DNA from: a virus
IMG/VR virus record: IMGVR_UViG_3300042691_036093
Location: 1 to 20,987 of that record
Reading direction: 5' to 3' (one strand)
Length of the DNA: 20,987 nt
Shown piece by piece: positions 7,375-15,836 of this stretch (its first letter is position 1; each line of letters starts with the position of its first letter). The translations under genes and the position numbers were made by a program. The notes under the pieces were generated by a model. The model was not told the DNA's origin and ran no database searches. It saw only the letters and a list, made by a program, of their open reading frames with translations.

Positions 7375-8282
7375 ATATAGCATTATTATCTGATTATTCC
7401 ATAGAAGAATATAAAAAATGTGGAAAAGAAAAATATTGGTCAACACCTAGAGGAATATATGATGCTTTTCTAAAAGACGAAAGAATATCTGAAATAAGAT
7501 GGTATCCATTACCTAGAGGGAATGAGTTTGGATTTATTGAATTGAAAAAACAATATGATGATGGGGAATTTGTTCCTGATATTATTTTTTATATGTCTTG
7601 TGGACCTGCTAATGCGGATAAATTTTTTAATAAAGAAAATTTCCCAAAAAGTAAATTGGTTGTGGAATGTGGAGATGAACCTCAAACTTTTTCTTACAAT
7701 GTAGAGAGAACTAAAAATGCGGATTTAATACTTACTCCCGATGTTGAGTGTTATTTGCATTATAAATCAATCGGTTATGACGTAATATTTACTTCACATT
7801 GGACTGATATGAATATTTTTTATTCATCTTTTACCACATATGAACCATTTGATGTTGTAACTTCTATGTATGGTGAAAGGGGTGAAGTTGTTAGTTATCT
7901 CCAAGAAAATCTTGGATCTTCTTTTTATCTTAAAAATAATTTAAAAGATATTGAAAATGGAGATCTTTATAGAAATGGAAAAATAGTTTTCCAAAAAGCA
8001 AGAGCTGGTGAAGTCACTCGACGTATTTTTGAAGGAATGTCTTGTAAAAAAATGGTAATAACAGATAGACTTGATAAAAATAAACAACTTGAAAATATTT
8101 TTGTTGAGAATGAAGAAATTATATTTTATTCTTCCAAAGAGGAAGCACTTGAAAAGATACAATTTTATTTAAATAATGATGATGAAAGAAATCGTATAGC
8201 AGAAAATGGATATAAAAAAGTAATAGATTGCTTTACTACAAAAAATATTGTAGAATATGTTTTAACCGGAAAAGATGAATGA
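7371..8282 (+). CDS. CgeB/GT1-like glycosyltransferase
   Basis: The 303-residue protein has a GT-B layout. An N-terminal domain begins MNIALLSDYS and includes VVECGDEPQTF. A C-terminal donor-binding domain contains RRIFEGMSCKKMVITD (217-232), followed by a linker and a helix DERNRIAENGYKKV (271-284). This C-terminal pattern is that of the glycosyl transferases group 1 subset near CgeB (spore maturation protein). No DxD motif is needed for this fold. It overlaps both neighbours by four bases. Confidence 0.75.
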   Translation: MNIALLSDYSIEEYKKCGKEKYWSTPRGIYDAFLKDERISEIRWYPLPRGNEFGFIELKKQYDDGEFVPDIIFYMSCGPANADKFFNKENFPKSKLVVECGDEPQTFSYNVERTKNADLILTPDVECYLHYKSIGYDVIFTSHWTDMNIFYSSFTTYEPFDVVTSMYGERGEVVSYLQENLGSSFYLKNNLKDIENGDLYRNGKIVFQKARAGEVTRRIFEGMSCKKMVITDRLDKNKQLENIFVENEEIIFYSSKEEALEKIQFYLNNDDERNRIAENGYKKVIDCFTTKNIVEYVLTGKDE

Positions 8283-9034
8283 AAAAAATACTATTAGTTT
8301 TTGCTGACTATAATGACAATCGGCAAGAGTTTTTTGATAAGTATATGTCTCCAAGAAATCAAGAATATGCAGACAAGCATGGATTTGAGTATCTTGAGTT
8401 AAAAGAAAATTTATACAAGTATCGTGGAAGTTATACCTGGTTAAAATTTACTGTTCTTGAGCAAATGCTTGATGAAGGATACATCAAAGATGGGGATATT
8501 ATAACACACCTTGATGCTGATATGTGCGTTGCAAAAATAGATATTCCATATGAGACAACAAAATCCTTTTCATATTCTATTGATTCTGGAAATACCCATT
8601 GTATGGGATCTTTTTCTATTAAAATTAATGAATGGTCTAGACAATTAATTTCAAATGTTCTTTCTGAAGATAGATATAGATCACTTAATGATGCTGTTAC
8701 CAAACATGAAAGATTTGGATATGTAAATAGTTTTTGGCACGAGTTTAGAGAGCAGGCATCTTGGTATTCTTTAGCAGGAATTAAAAGACATTCTGATGAA
8801 CCATTTTGGAATTTACCTGATTTTGGATGGCATTCATCAAAAGATGAATGGACGGTTTATTCTTTAGAAGAACTTTATGAACACGTTGAAGTTCTTCCAA
8901 CTGCTTGGAATGTTACTGAACTTGAGGGGGAATCCTCTTGTGAATTTTTAATAAATAAGGTGTCAAAAGGAGATGTAATTATTCGTCATTTTGCTGGTGG
9001 ACAACAATGGAGAAAGGAGTGGTTTGAACAATGA
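8279..9034 (+). CDS. GT-A glycosyltransferase, GT34-like (galactosyl/mannosyltransferase type)
   Basis: The 251-residue protein starts MKKILLVFADYNDNR and has YTWLKFTVLEQML (52-64) and the metal-binding THLDADMCV (76-84). Near the end is RHFAGGQQWRKEW (236-248), where a His and Gly-rich loop often closes the donor site. The combination resembles the GMA12/MNN10-like (GT34) group. The exact sugar is unknown. It sits between a CgeB-like transferase and an FkbM methyltransferase, each sharing a 4-base overlap. Confidence 0.7.
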   Translation: MKKILLVFADYNDNRQEFFDKYMSPRNQEYADKHGFEYLELKENLYKYRGSYTWLKFTVLEQMLDEGYIKDGDIITHLDADMCVAKIDIPYETTKSFSYSIDSGNTHCMGSFSIKINEWSRQLISNVLSEDRYRSLNDAVTKHERFGYVNSFWHEFREQASWYSLAGIKRHSDEPFWNLPDFGWHSSKDEWTVYSLEELYEHVEVLPTAWNVTELEGESSCEFLINKVSKGDVIIRHFAGGQQWRKEWFEQ

Positions 9035-9654
9035 AAAAGTATTTTTTGGATTGTGGAACGAATTTAGCACAAGGTTTGATAAAATTTATAGATGATGGAA
9101 TTATAGATAGTACTTTTGAAATTCATTGTTTTGAACCAAATCCTTATGCAATTGAATTTTCAAAAAACAGATTGTTGAATAGTAAGTATAAAAATCATTC
9201 TATTATTTTTAATGAGGTTGCTTTATGGACTGAAGAATGTAGTAAAGTTTTAACATTGGAATCATTTGATGGTGAATATTTTTGCCAACAAACAGGTAAT
9301 CTTTTGGGATATGATTTAAAATCTGGTGGTGCAACTAATATTATGGGTGATGAATGGAGCAAACCTGGATGGATTGAGGATAACTGGATTGATAAAAGTT
9401 TGGAAGTTAAATGTATTGATTTTTCAGAATATTTAAAAAAAACTGTCAATGAAAATGATTATGTCATATGTAAAATGGACATTGAAGGTGCCGAATATGA
9501 TGTTCTTGGTAAACTTATAGATGATGATAGTATAGATCTAATTGATGAAATTTATATTGAATGGCACAATCATTTATTGAAGACGAATTATGATACGCAA
9601 GCATTTATTGATGAAATGAAACGTAGAAATATAAAAGTTGAGAGTTGGATTTAA
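9031..9654 (+). CDS. FkbM-family methyltransferase (copy 1)
   Basis: The 207-residue protein contains the SAM-binding motif LDCGTN (6-11), the acidic FEPNP (34-38) and the FkbM core VICKMDIEGAEYDVLGKL (145-162). FkbM enzymes O-methylate hydroxyl groups, often on sugars of LPS or exopolysaccharide. It is the first of three FkbM genes in the island; the three are divergent from one another, so they probably act on different positions. Its stop (9652-9654) is two bases before the next ATG. Confidence 0.88.
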   Translation: MKKYFLDCGTNLAQGLIKFIDDGIIDSTFEIHCFEPNPYAIEFSKNRLLNSKYKNHSIIFNEVALWTEECSKVLTLESFDGEYFCQQTGNLLGYDLKSGGATNIMGDEWSKPGWIEDNWIDKSLEVKCIDFSEYLKKTVNENDYVICKMDIEGAEYDVLGKLIDDDSIDLIDEIYIEWHNHLLKTNYDTQAFIDEMKRRNIKVESWI

Positions 9655-9656
9655 TC

Positions 9657-10274
9657 ATGAAAACTTTCATTTGTCATTGGAAAAAGTTAAAAAAAAGAAA
9701 AGAAGTTCTTTTAGAAGTTTTAAAAGAAGAAAAAATAGATGAATATGAATTTGTAACAGATTATGATGTTGATGATTGGAATATAGATGAAATTAAAAAA
9801 GAATTTCCAAAAATTTTTGAATTAAATCCAAAAGGAAGAAAGTTAAAATATTCTGAAATTTCTTTATCTTTAAAGCATATTAAAATAATTAATGAAGTCG
9901 CAGAAAAATACGATTATGCTTTAGTTTTGGAAGATGATGTAATTCTGTGTGATAATTTTCAAGAAGAATTTTTAAAGACTTTTCAACAACTTCCAGAAAA
10001 TTGGGATTTGGGGTGGGCTGGAACTTGTTGCAATCTACATTCTTATCCACCTAAAGGAATGAGAATATCTAAAACAAATGGTTCTAGATGCACTCATGCT
10101 TATATTATAAACAATAAATGTGCAAAAAAAATTTTAGATGAATTGAAATATTGTAATGATGGAGCAGATTTTTATTATAATTATTTGATTGAAAAATATC
10201 AGTTGAATAATTATTGGTTTGAACCTCCATTGGCAATACAAAATCCTGACTTTGATACAACAATACAAAATTAA
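9657..10274 (+). CDS. Glycosyltransferase family 25-like, short
   Basis: From ATG 9657 the protein has 205 residues. SEISLSLKHIKI (66-77) corresponds to the GT25 (G/E)xxxSH helix, ALVLEDDVIL (88-97) holds the EDD triad, and CTHAYIIN (145-152) plus EPPLAIQN (189-196) match the C-terminal core of LPS glycosyltransferases. A TTG at 9645 in frame would add MDLI but overlaps the upstream coding region; ATG 9657 is preferred because it gives the family start MKTFICHW. It is extremely AT-rich. It differs from the GT25-like gene at 5061, so this is not a recent duplication. Confidence 0.82.
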   Translation: MKTFICHWKKLKKRKEVLLEVLKEEKIDEYEFVTDYDVDDWNIDEIKKEFPKIFELNPKGRKLKYSEISLSLKHIKIINEVAEKYDYALVLEDDVILCDNFQEEFLKTFQQLPENWDLGWAGTCCNLHSYPPKGMRISKTNGSRCTHAYIINNKCAKKILDELKYCNDGADFYYNYLIEKYQLNNYWFEPPLAIQNPDFDTTIQN

Positions 10275-10275
10275 A

Positions 10276-11130
10276 ATGAATATATCTTTTTTAGATTTTT
10301 GGCAATACCCAAAAGCATTTAATCCAAATAATAATTTTTTTATTCATGTTATTCGTGAATTATTTGAAGAAGTTCAAGTTGTTCATCCAGAAGACGCAGA
10401 TGTAATATTTTTTAGTTCTTTTGGCACTGAAAATAGAATGTATAAAAATTGTAAAAAAGTTTTTTATACGGGAGAAAATCAAAGACCAAATTTTAAAAAA
10501 TGTGACTATTCTTTGACATTTGATTATGATAGTTATGATGGAAAAAATTTTCGTCTTCCTCTTTGGTATCTTTACATTGATTGGTTTGGGGTAATGACGT
10601 ATGATAATCCAGACTGGTTAATTCCTGAATCTTATCTTTATGATGAAAATGAATTTACAAAAAAAGAAAAGAATAAATTTTGTTCTATTGTTTTTGGTTC
10701 ACCAATAGATAGTAGATTGCAAGCAATTGATAGTATATCTAAATATAAACTAGTAGATGTTTTTGGAAAAGTAAACAAAAAATATTTTTTACCAGACGGT
10801 GAAAAATATAAATTAGATTTAATATCTAATTATAAATTTTCACTTTGTTACGAAAATTCGATTCATTCTGGATATCATACAGAAAAATTTTTACACGGAA
10901 AAATTGCAGGAAATATTCCAATTTATTATGGGAGTGATACCGTAAGTATTGATTTTAATGAACATTGTTGTATTAATGCTAGTAATATGAGTTTGGAACA
11001 ATTAAATGAAAAAATTAAACAAATAGATAGTGATGATAAATTATATCAAGAAATTTTAAATCAACCTTTATTTACAGAAAAGATAAATCTTGATATAATA
11101 AAAGAATCTTTTTATTGTATTTTAAAATAA
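10276..11130 (+). CDS. GT10 alpha-fucosyltransferase
   Basis: From ATG 10276 the protein has 284 residues and resembles bacterial alpha-1,3/1,4-fucosyltransferases such as H. pylori FucT. The N-terminal domain has KVFYTGENQRPNFKKCDYS (61-79), close to the family's GEN-rP-f segment. The donor domain has KFSLCYENS (187-195), YHTEKF (200-205) and GNIPIYYGS (212-220), the signature for GDP-fucose binding. It transfers L-fucose from GDP-fucose, which gmd and fcl in the same island can provide. An upstream in-frame ATG at 10219 lies inside the previous gene; the gap from that gene's TAA to ATG 10276 is one base. The acceptor sugar is unknown. Confidence 0.88.
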   Translation: MNISFLDFWQYPKAFNPNNNFFIHVIRELFEEVQVVHPEDADVIFFSSFGTENRMYKNCKKVFYTGENQRPNFKKCDYSLTFDYDSYDGKNFRLPLWYLYIDWFGVMTYDNPDWLIPESYLYDENEFTKKEKNKFCSIVFGSPIDSRLQAIDSISKYKLVDVFGKVNKKYFLPDGEKYKLDLISNYKFSLCYENSIHSGYHTEKFLHGKIAGNIPIYYGSDTVSIDFNEHCCINASNMSLEQLNEKIKQIDSDDKLYQEILNQPLFTEKINLDIIKESFYCILK

Positions 11131-11144
11131 ATTACTAAAAAATT

Positions 11145-11783
11145 ATGAATTATCAAAGACAACCTGATTTGCCTTATCCACAACCTTGGGAATGGATTAA
11201 AGATAATATAGAATTTTCTGATGATGAATGTTTATATGTTGATGTTGGGGCAAATGATGGTTTGATTGTTTCCAATACAGCATATTTTGATCTTGACCTT
11301 AATTGGAAGGGAATATGTATAGAACCACATCCTAGAGCATTTTCTGAATTAATAAAAAATAGAACTAATTCTATTAATTTAAATATTTGTATTTCTGATG
11401 AAGAAGGTGAAGTTGATTTTTGTGCTGTGAGTGGATATGCAGAAATGCTTTCTGGGATAGAAAAATGTTACCATCCAGACCATAAAAAAAGGATAAAATC
11501 AGAGATTGAAAAATATGGTGGCAATAAAGAAATTGTAAAAATAATTTCAAAACCATTACGACAAGTTTTATCTGAAAATGAAGTAAAAAAAGTTGATTAT
11601 CTTTCAATAGACACTGAAGGATCAGAATTGCAAATTCTCAAAAGTATTGATTTTGATGCTGTAGATATTAGAGTAATTTCCACTGAAAATTCTTCTAAAT
11701 CTGATATAAAAATATTTTTAGAAAGTAAAGGATTTGTTTTTGCTGATATGGTATGTTGTGATGAAATTTATTATAAAAAATAA
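11145..11783 (+). CDS. FkbM-family methyltransferase (copy 2)
   Basis: The 212-residue protein has DVGANDG (33-39), CIEPHP (58-63) and DYLSIDTEGSELQILKSI (151-168), a textbook FkbM arrangement. It lies directly after the GT10 fucosyltransferase, which makes O-methylation of a fucosylated glycan a reasonable guess. A central insert rich in charged residues (about 103-135) distinguishes it from copy 1. Confidence 0.9.
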   Translation: MNYQRQPDLPYPQPWEWIKDNIEFSDDECLYVDVGANDGLIVSNTAYFDLDLNWKGICIEPHPRAFSELIKNRTNSINLNICISDEEGEVDFCAVSGYAEMLSGIEKCYHPDHKKRIKSEIEKYGGNKEIVKIISKPLRQVLSENEVKKVDYLSIDTEGSELQILKSIDFDAVDIRVISTENSSKSDIKIFLESKGFVFADMVCCDEIYYKK

Positions 11784-11786
11784 ATT

Positions 11787-12512
11787 ATGAAAATAGCAGT
11801 TTGTTTTTCGGGAAAAACTAGAAATTTTGAAGATACTTATCCTTATTTTAAAAAAAATTTATTTGATAAATTTGATACTGATGTATTTGTATTTTCATCT
11901 CCCAATAAACATGGATATGATTATAATATAAACAAAATTAAAGAATTGTATGATCCTAAAAAAATTATTTTAAATGATGATAATTTTTATAAAAATATAT
12001 CTAAGGAATATAATTTTAAAGACCCATTAATACAAATGTGGTATAATATTTTTCATGCCGATAAACTAAGAAGGGATTATGAAATTAAAAATGATTTAAA
12101 ATATAATTATGTTTTTAGAATGAGATTTGATTTCTTTTTTATTAAAACTTTAAATGAAGTTTCAATAAAATTAAATGAAATAGATGATAACACTGTTGCA
12201 ATTCCATATAGGTGGAATTTTTCGGAAGTTCATCCTATGGCAAAAACTGACATGTTTTCTATAGGTACTTCAACATCTATGACAAAATATTGTAATTTAT
12301 TTGAATGTATAAATGATTATATTTTTTCTTTGCCAAAAAATAGTAATGGAACCCCTCATCCAGAATCTTTACTTGGAGTTTATTTAAATTCAATTGGATT
12401 GAATGTGATTCCAACCGAATCACCATATGAATTTGAGTATCCTAATGAAATAGATATTGGATCTAAAGAACTTTCGTTTATATCAAATTATAGAAAATCT
12501 GCATTTGATTAA
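11787..12512 (+). CDS. Unknown glycan-island protein, paralogue of the gene at 15837
   Basis: The 241-residue protein starts MKIAVCFSGKTRNFEDTY, with SGxxR at 8-12. Later it has YVFRMRFDFFF (108-118), TDMFSIGTSTSM (154-165) and PESLLGVYLNSIGL (192-205). The same four blocks in the same order occur in the protein at 15837. The RxRFDxxF block could be a variant of an acidic metal/donor site, and the neighbours are glycosyltransferases, so a GT-A-like transferase is likely but not shown. I do not recognise a named family with certainty. Confidence 0.65.
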   Translation: MKIAVCFSGKTRNFEDTYPYFKKNLFDKFDTDVFVFSSPNKHGYDYNINKIKELYDPKKIILNDDNFYKNISKEYNFKDPLIQMWYNIFHADKLRRDYEIKNDLKYNYVFRMRFDFFFIKTLNEVSIKLNEIDDNTVAIPYRWNFSEVHPMAKTDMFSIGTSTSMTKYCNLFECINDYIFSLPKNSNGTPHPESLLGVYLNSIGLNVIPTESPYEFEYPNEIDIGSKELSFISNYRKSAFD

Positions 12513-12533
12513 CTATTGTTATTGTGATATAAT
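12505..12533 (+). promoter_or_regulatory. Internal sigma70-type promoter with extended -10
   Basis: TTGATT (12505-12510, 4 of 6 to the -35 consensus), a 17-base spacer and a perfect TATAAT (12528-12533), preceded by TGA (12525-12527), the extended -10 TGn. The predicted transcript start near 12540 is about 16 bases before ATG 12556. It could restart transcription in the middle of the long island. Confidence 0.75.
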
Positions 12534-12555
12534 ACCTGTAGTAGTTTTTTTTTTT

Positions 12556-13182
12556 ATGACTGAAAGATCATACTCTAACGATCCAACAAATGTAATAACG
12601 GAGTATCAATTCTGTCCGAATGATTGTCCTTCTCAAGTATTTGATTTGCCAAATAAAAATGAAATATCAATAGTGGTTGTTGGTGCTCATGATGGTGTTA
12701 ATGGAGAACAATATGGATTGATGCCATTTCTTGATAATATTGATAATTTTAAAATCTATCTAATAGAACCAATAAAGTCATGGTTTGATCAGTTGTACGA
12801 AGTTTATGGAAAATTTGGAGAACGTGTAGTATATTTAAATTATGCAATTACTGAAAAAACTTCAAAAATAAAAATGATAGATCAGGGAGTCATGTCTAAA
12901 ATTGGTGATGGGAATTTGGTAGTTGAATCAAAATCTTGGAATGATTTTATATGTGAAAATAAAATTAATTCTATAGATATTTTGCTTTTAGATTGTGAGG
13001 GGTATGAATTTAATATCTTGAAGCAAATTAATTATGAAAAAAATCCACCAAAAAATATTAGATATGAATATGTACATTCCCAAGATAAAGAGGAGATGGA
13101 TTTGTTCTTAAAAAAAATGGGTTATGATATAACCTTAGATGATACTGACCCGACATATAATAAAGTTGCTAAAAGAGTATGA
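12556..13182 (+). CDS. FkbM-family methyltransferase (copy 3, divergent)
   Basis: From ATG 12556 the protein has 208 residues: VVGAHDG (41-47) as SAM motif, LIEPIK (69-74) and DILLLDCEGYEFNIL (141-155) as the FkbM core. It is more diverged than the other two copies (H replaces N in the glycine loop and C replaces T in the core). The frame continues upstream to 12457, but that part overlaps the previous gene and is followed by a frame through the promoter; ATG 12556 fits the predicted transcript. The leader ends in eleven T directly before the ATG and has no ribosome-binding sequence. Confidence 0.82.
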   Translation: MTERSYSNDPTNVITEYQFCPNDCPSQVFDLPNKNEISIVVVGAHDGVNGEQYGLMPFLDNIDNFKIYLIEPIKSWFDQLYEVYGKFGERVVYLNYAITEKTSKIKMIDQGVMSKIGDGNLVVESKSWNDFICENKINSIDILLLDCEGYEFNILKQINYEKNPPKNIRYEYVHSQDKEEMDLFLKKMGYDITLDDTDPTYNKVAKRV

Positions 13183-13973
13183 AGATAAAAGTTTTTGTAG
13201 TAACCTATAATAATTTTGAGTATTTAAAAAATAATATAGTATCTATTTTAAACTCTGATTTAGTTAATTATAATTATTCAATAAATGTTATTGATAATTA
13301 TTGCCAGGGAAATAAAGTAAAAAACTTTTGTTATGAAAATAATATAAATTTATTTGAAAATAAGTTAAGACCTTCTTTTTCTACAGGGCATCTATCCAGA
13401 AGTTGGAATCAATGTATTATTAATGGATTTAAAGATTTAAATAATCCCGATTGTGATATTCTTGTTTTGTGTCAAGATGATAATTTATTTTTATCTGAAT
13501 GGTGCAATGAATTGATTGGTCATCATGATACTTATGAATTTATTTCTATGGGTGGTGGTGATCAATTCCATTCATATAAACCAGAACATATTAAAAAAGT
13601 AGGTTTATGGGACGAAAGATTTTGTAATATAGGTTATCAAGAATATGATTACTTTATTAGATCTTATATTTACAATAAAGAATATTCTTCTATTAATGAT
13701 CGAAAACACAAAAGATTATATAATACTATTGGAGATAAATTTATAAGTCATGATGACCATTTGATTGGTGGTATGAGAAGTGATCCAAGACATTTAAATA
13801 GTACAAAATATCATAATATATCACATCAAATTTTAATTCAAAAATGGGGAAGTGAAATTTGGAATATTGACTACTTAAACACTTTATGTGTAAGTAAAAT
13901 ACCAAATTATGTATATTATCCTTATTTTGAAAAGGACATATATAATTTGAAAGAAAAAAATTATTTGATTTAA
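13179..13973 (+). CDS. GT2-like glycosyltransferase
   Basis: The 264-residue protein opens MKIKVFVVTYNN, the usual strand of family 2 enzymes. LVLCQDDNLFL (95-105) carries the QDD metal-binding motif in place of DxD, and VGLWDERFCNIGYQEYDYFIR (141-161) is the acceptor-side region with the ED-like acidic pair. It overlaps the upstream FkbM gene by four bases. The donor cannot be predicted. The 26-base gap after it is almost pure A/T and holds no recognisable signal. Confidence 0.8.
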   Translation: MKIKVFVVTYNNFEYLKNNIVSILNSDLVNYNYSINVIDNYCQGNKVKNFCYENNINLFENKLRPSFSTGHLSRSWNQCIINGFKDLNNPDCDILVLCQDDNLFLSEWCNELIGHHDTYEFISMGGGDQFHSYKPEHIKKVGLWDERFCNIGYQEYDYFIRSYIYNKEYSSINDRKHKRLYNTIGDKFISHDDHLIGGMRSDPRHLNSTKYHNISHQILIQKWGSEIWNIDYLNTLCVSKIPNYVYYPYFEKDIYNLKEKNYLI

Positions 13974-13999
13974 TTTTTTTATTTATTTTTATTTTTTAA

Positions 14000-15367
14000 A
14001 TGAACAGTTTAGTTATCTTTGATTTGGATGGTGTCCTAATCGACAGTAAAGATTATCATTATGAAGCATTAAATCAAGCACTTGGAAATGAGTATGCTAT
14101 CGGTAGAGAAGAACATGTAAGCATTTATGATGGTCTTCCCACAAAAGCAAAATTAGAACTTTTAACCAAGAATAAAGGTCTTCCCGTAGATCTTTATGAT
14201 AAAATTTGGAGAGAAAAGCAAGAAGCAACTCTCAAAATCTTTAATGACTGCGTTGCAAAAGATTATGAGTTGATGGGATATTTCCAACAACTTGTAGATG
14301 CTGGATATAAGATTGCTGTTGCATCTAACAGTATTCGTAATACTGTAAAGATTATTCTCTTACGTCTTGGGCTTCTGGAATTTATTGATATGTACGTCTC
14401 CAATGAAGACGTTGTTCGCAATAAACCATTCCCAGCAATGTATTGGAAGTGTATGACTGCTTTAGGTGCTCTTCCAGCAGACACTGTAATTGTTGAGGAC
14501 AGTCATATTGGTAGACAGGGAGCATTGGATAGTAAAGCGCACCTTGTTCCAGTGGAGAATAGAAAAGATTTAAATCAAGAAAAGATTAATAGGATTAAAA
14601 AGATTCTTAATGGCAAAAAACAAAAGGTTGCATGGGAGAGCAAAACTATGAATGTTCTGATCCCTATGGCAGGTGCTGGCAGTAGATTTGCTAGCCAGGG
14701 ATACACCTTCCCCAAACCTCTGATTGAAGTTAGAGGTAAACCAATGATCCAAGTAGTGGTTGAGAATCTAAACATTAAAGCAAACTATACTTTTATTGTT
14801 CAAAAGGAACACTATGAAAAGTATAATTTAAATTATCTTCTTCCACTGATTGCTCCTAATTGCAACATTGTTCAAGTAGATGGCATTACTGAAGGTGCTG
14901 CTTGTACTACTCTCTTAGCTAAACAGTTTATTGATAATGATGAACCTCTTGTAATGGCAAACTCAGATCAGTTTGTTGTTTGGGATTCAAATGAAACTCT
15001 TTATGCTTTTCAGAATGGAGAATGTGATGGAGGTATCCTGACATTCCCTGCAACTCATCCCAAGTGGTCCTATGCTAAACTTGGTGAAGATGGATATGTT
15101 GAAGAGGTTGCTGAGAAGAAGCCAATTTCAGAACATGCAACTGTTGGAATTTATTATTGGAAGAAAGGTTCTGACTATGTTAAGTATGCAGAACAAATGA
15201 TTAAAAAAGATATTAGAGTCAATAATGAGTTCTATGTTTGTCCTGTATTCAATGAAGCAATTTCTGATGGAAAGAAAATCAGAATTAAAGAAATAGAGAA
15301 AGATGGAATGTGGGGAATTGGAACACCCGAAGATCTAAACTATTTTTTGGAGAACTACAAAGAATGA
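14000..15367 (+). CDS. Bifunctional HAD hydrolase-sugar nucleotidyltransferase fusion
   Basis: The 455-residue protein joins two domains. Residues 1-190 are a HAD phosphatase of the beta-phosphoglucomutase group: DLDGVLIDS (8-16), ASNS (108-111), NKPFP (141-145) and VEDSHIG (165-171). Residues 217-455 are a nucleotidyltransferase: IPMAGAGSRF (221-230), FPKPLIEV (237-244), ANSDQ (320-324) and WGIGTPEDL (438-446). The fusion could remove a phosphate in one step and activate another sugar phosphate with NTP, or the domains may act on unrelated substrates. An internal ATG at 14648 preceded by GGGAGAG (14634-14640) could give the second domain alone. The gene is less AT-rich than its upstream neighbours. 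Substrates are not predictable. Confidence 0.88.
   Translation: MNSLVIFDLDGVLIDSKDYHYEALNQALGNEYAIGREEHVSIYDGLPTKAKLELLTKNKGLPVDLYDKIWREKQEATLKIFNDCVAKDYELMGYFQQLVDAGYKIAVASNSIRNTVKIILLRLGLLEFIDMYVSNEDVVRNKPFPAMYWKCMTALGALPADTVIVEDSHIGRQGALDSKAHLVPVENRKDLNQEKINRIKKILNGKKQKVAWESKTMNVLIPMAGAGSRFASQGYTFPKPLIEVRGKPMIQVVVENLNIKANYTFIVQKEHYEKYNLNYLLPLIAPNCNIVQVDGITEGAACTTLLAKQFIDNDEPLVMANSDQFVVWDSNETLYAFQNGECDGGILTFPATHPKWSYAKLGEDGYVEEVAEKKPISEHATVGIYYWKKGSDYVKYAEQMIKKDIRVNNEFYVCPVFNEAISDGKKIRIKEIEKDGMWGIGTPEDLNYFLENYKE
14634..14650 (+). promoter_or_regulatory. Possible internal translation start of the nucleotidyltransferase domain
   Basis: GGGAGAG (14634-14640) ends 7 bases before ATG 14648, which is exactly the first codon of the second domain (MNVLIPMAG). 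This suggests either a separate product or the remnant of two formerly separate genes. Confidence 0.4.
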
Positions 15368-15819
15368 AATTGATCGCACATAGAGGAAATTTGAATGGAC
15401 CAAATCCCACTAGAGAAAATAGTATTGATTATATTGAAGAAGCTATATCTGAAGGTTTTGACGTAGAGATTGATTTGAGACATAAAGATCAACGTTTTTA
15501 TTTGGGACATGATGAACCACAATATCATGCACCTATGACTTGGTTAGTTAAATGGAAAGACAATCTTTGGATTCATTGTAAAGAACTAGAATCTTTAGAC
15601 AAAATTTCCAATAGTCCAATAGATTTTAATTATTTTTGGCATCAGGAAGATGACTTTACGTTGACAAGCAAAAAATATATTTGGACTTATCCTGGAAAAT
15701 CTTATACATCAAATTCTGTCATTGTTATGCCAGAAATAAATTTAGATATAAATTCATTTAGTAAATTAAGAACATATGAATGTTTTGGTGTTTGTAGTGA
15801 TTATCTGAATAAAATTTAA
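15364..15819 (+). CDS. Short glycerophosphodiester phosphodiesterase (GDPD)-like protein
   Basis: From ATG 15364 the protein has 151 residues. LIAHRGN (3-9), DVEIDLR (33-39) and LGHDEP (48-53) hold the His-Arg, Glu-x-Asp and second His expected of GDPD/PI-PLC-like enzymes. Typical GDPDs are about 240 residues or longer, so the C-terminal half of the barrel is shortened or absent. It overlaps the HAD-nucleotidyltransferase stop by four bases (ATGA), which links it to that gene. It may act on a glycerophospho-substituent of the glycan or lipid. The frame extends back to 15310 within the previous gene, but the family begins at MKLIAHRG. Confidence 0.78.
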   Translation: MKLIAHRGNLNGPNPTRENSIDYIEEAISEGFDVEIDLRHKDQRFYLGHDEPQYHAPMTWLVKWKDNLWIHCKELESLDKISNSPIDFNYFWHQEDDFTLTSKKYIWTYPGKSYTSNSVIVMPEINLDINSFSKLRTYECFGVCSDYLNKI

Positions 15820-15836
15820 AAAGAAGTTTTTTTACA

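Noticed and set aside
15661-15690. TTGACA inside the GDPD-like gene as a promoter
   Set aside because: No -10 box is found at a 16-18 base distance.
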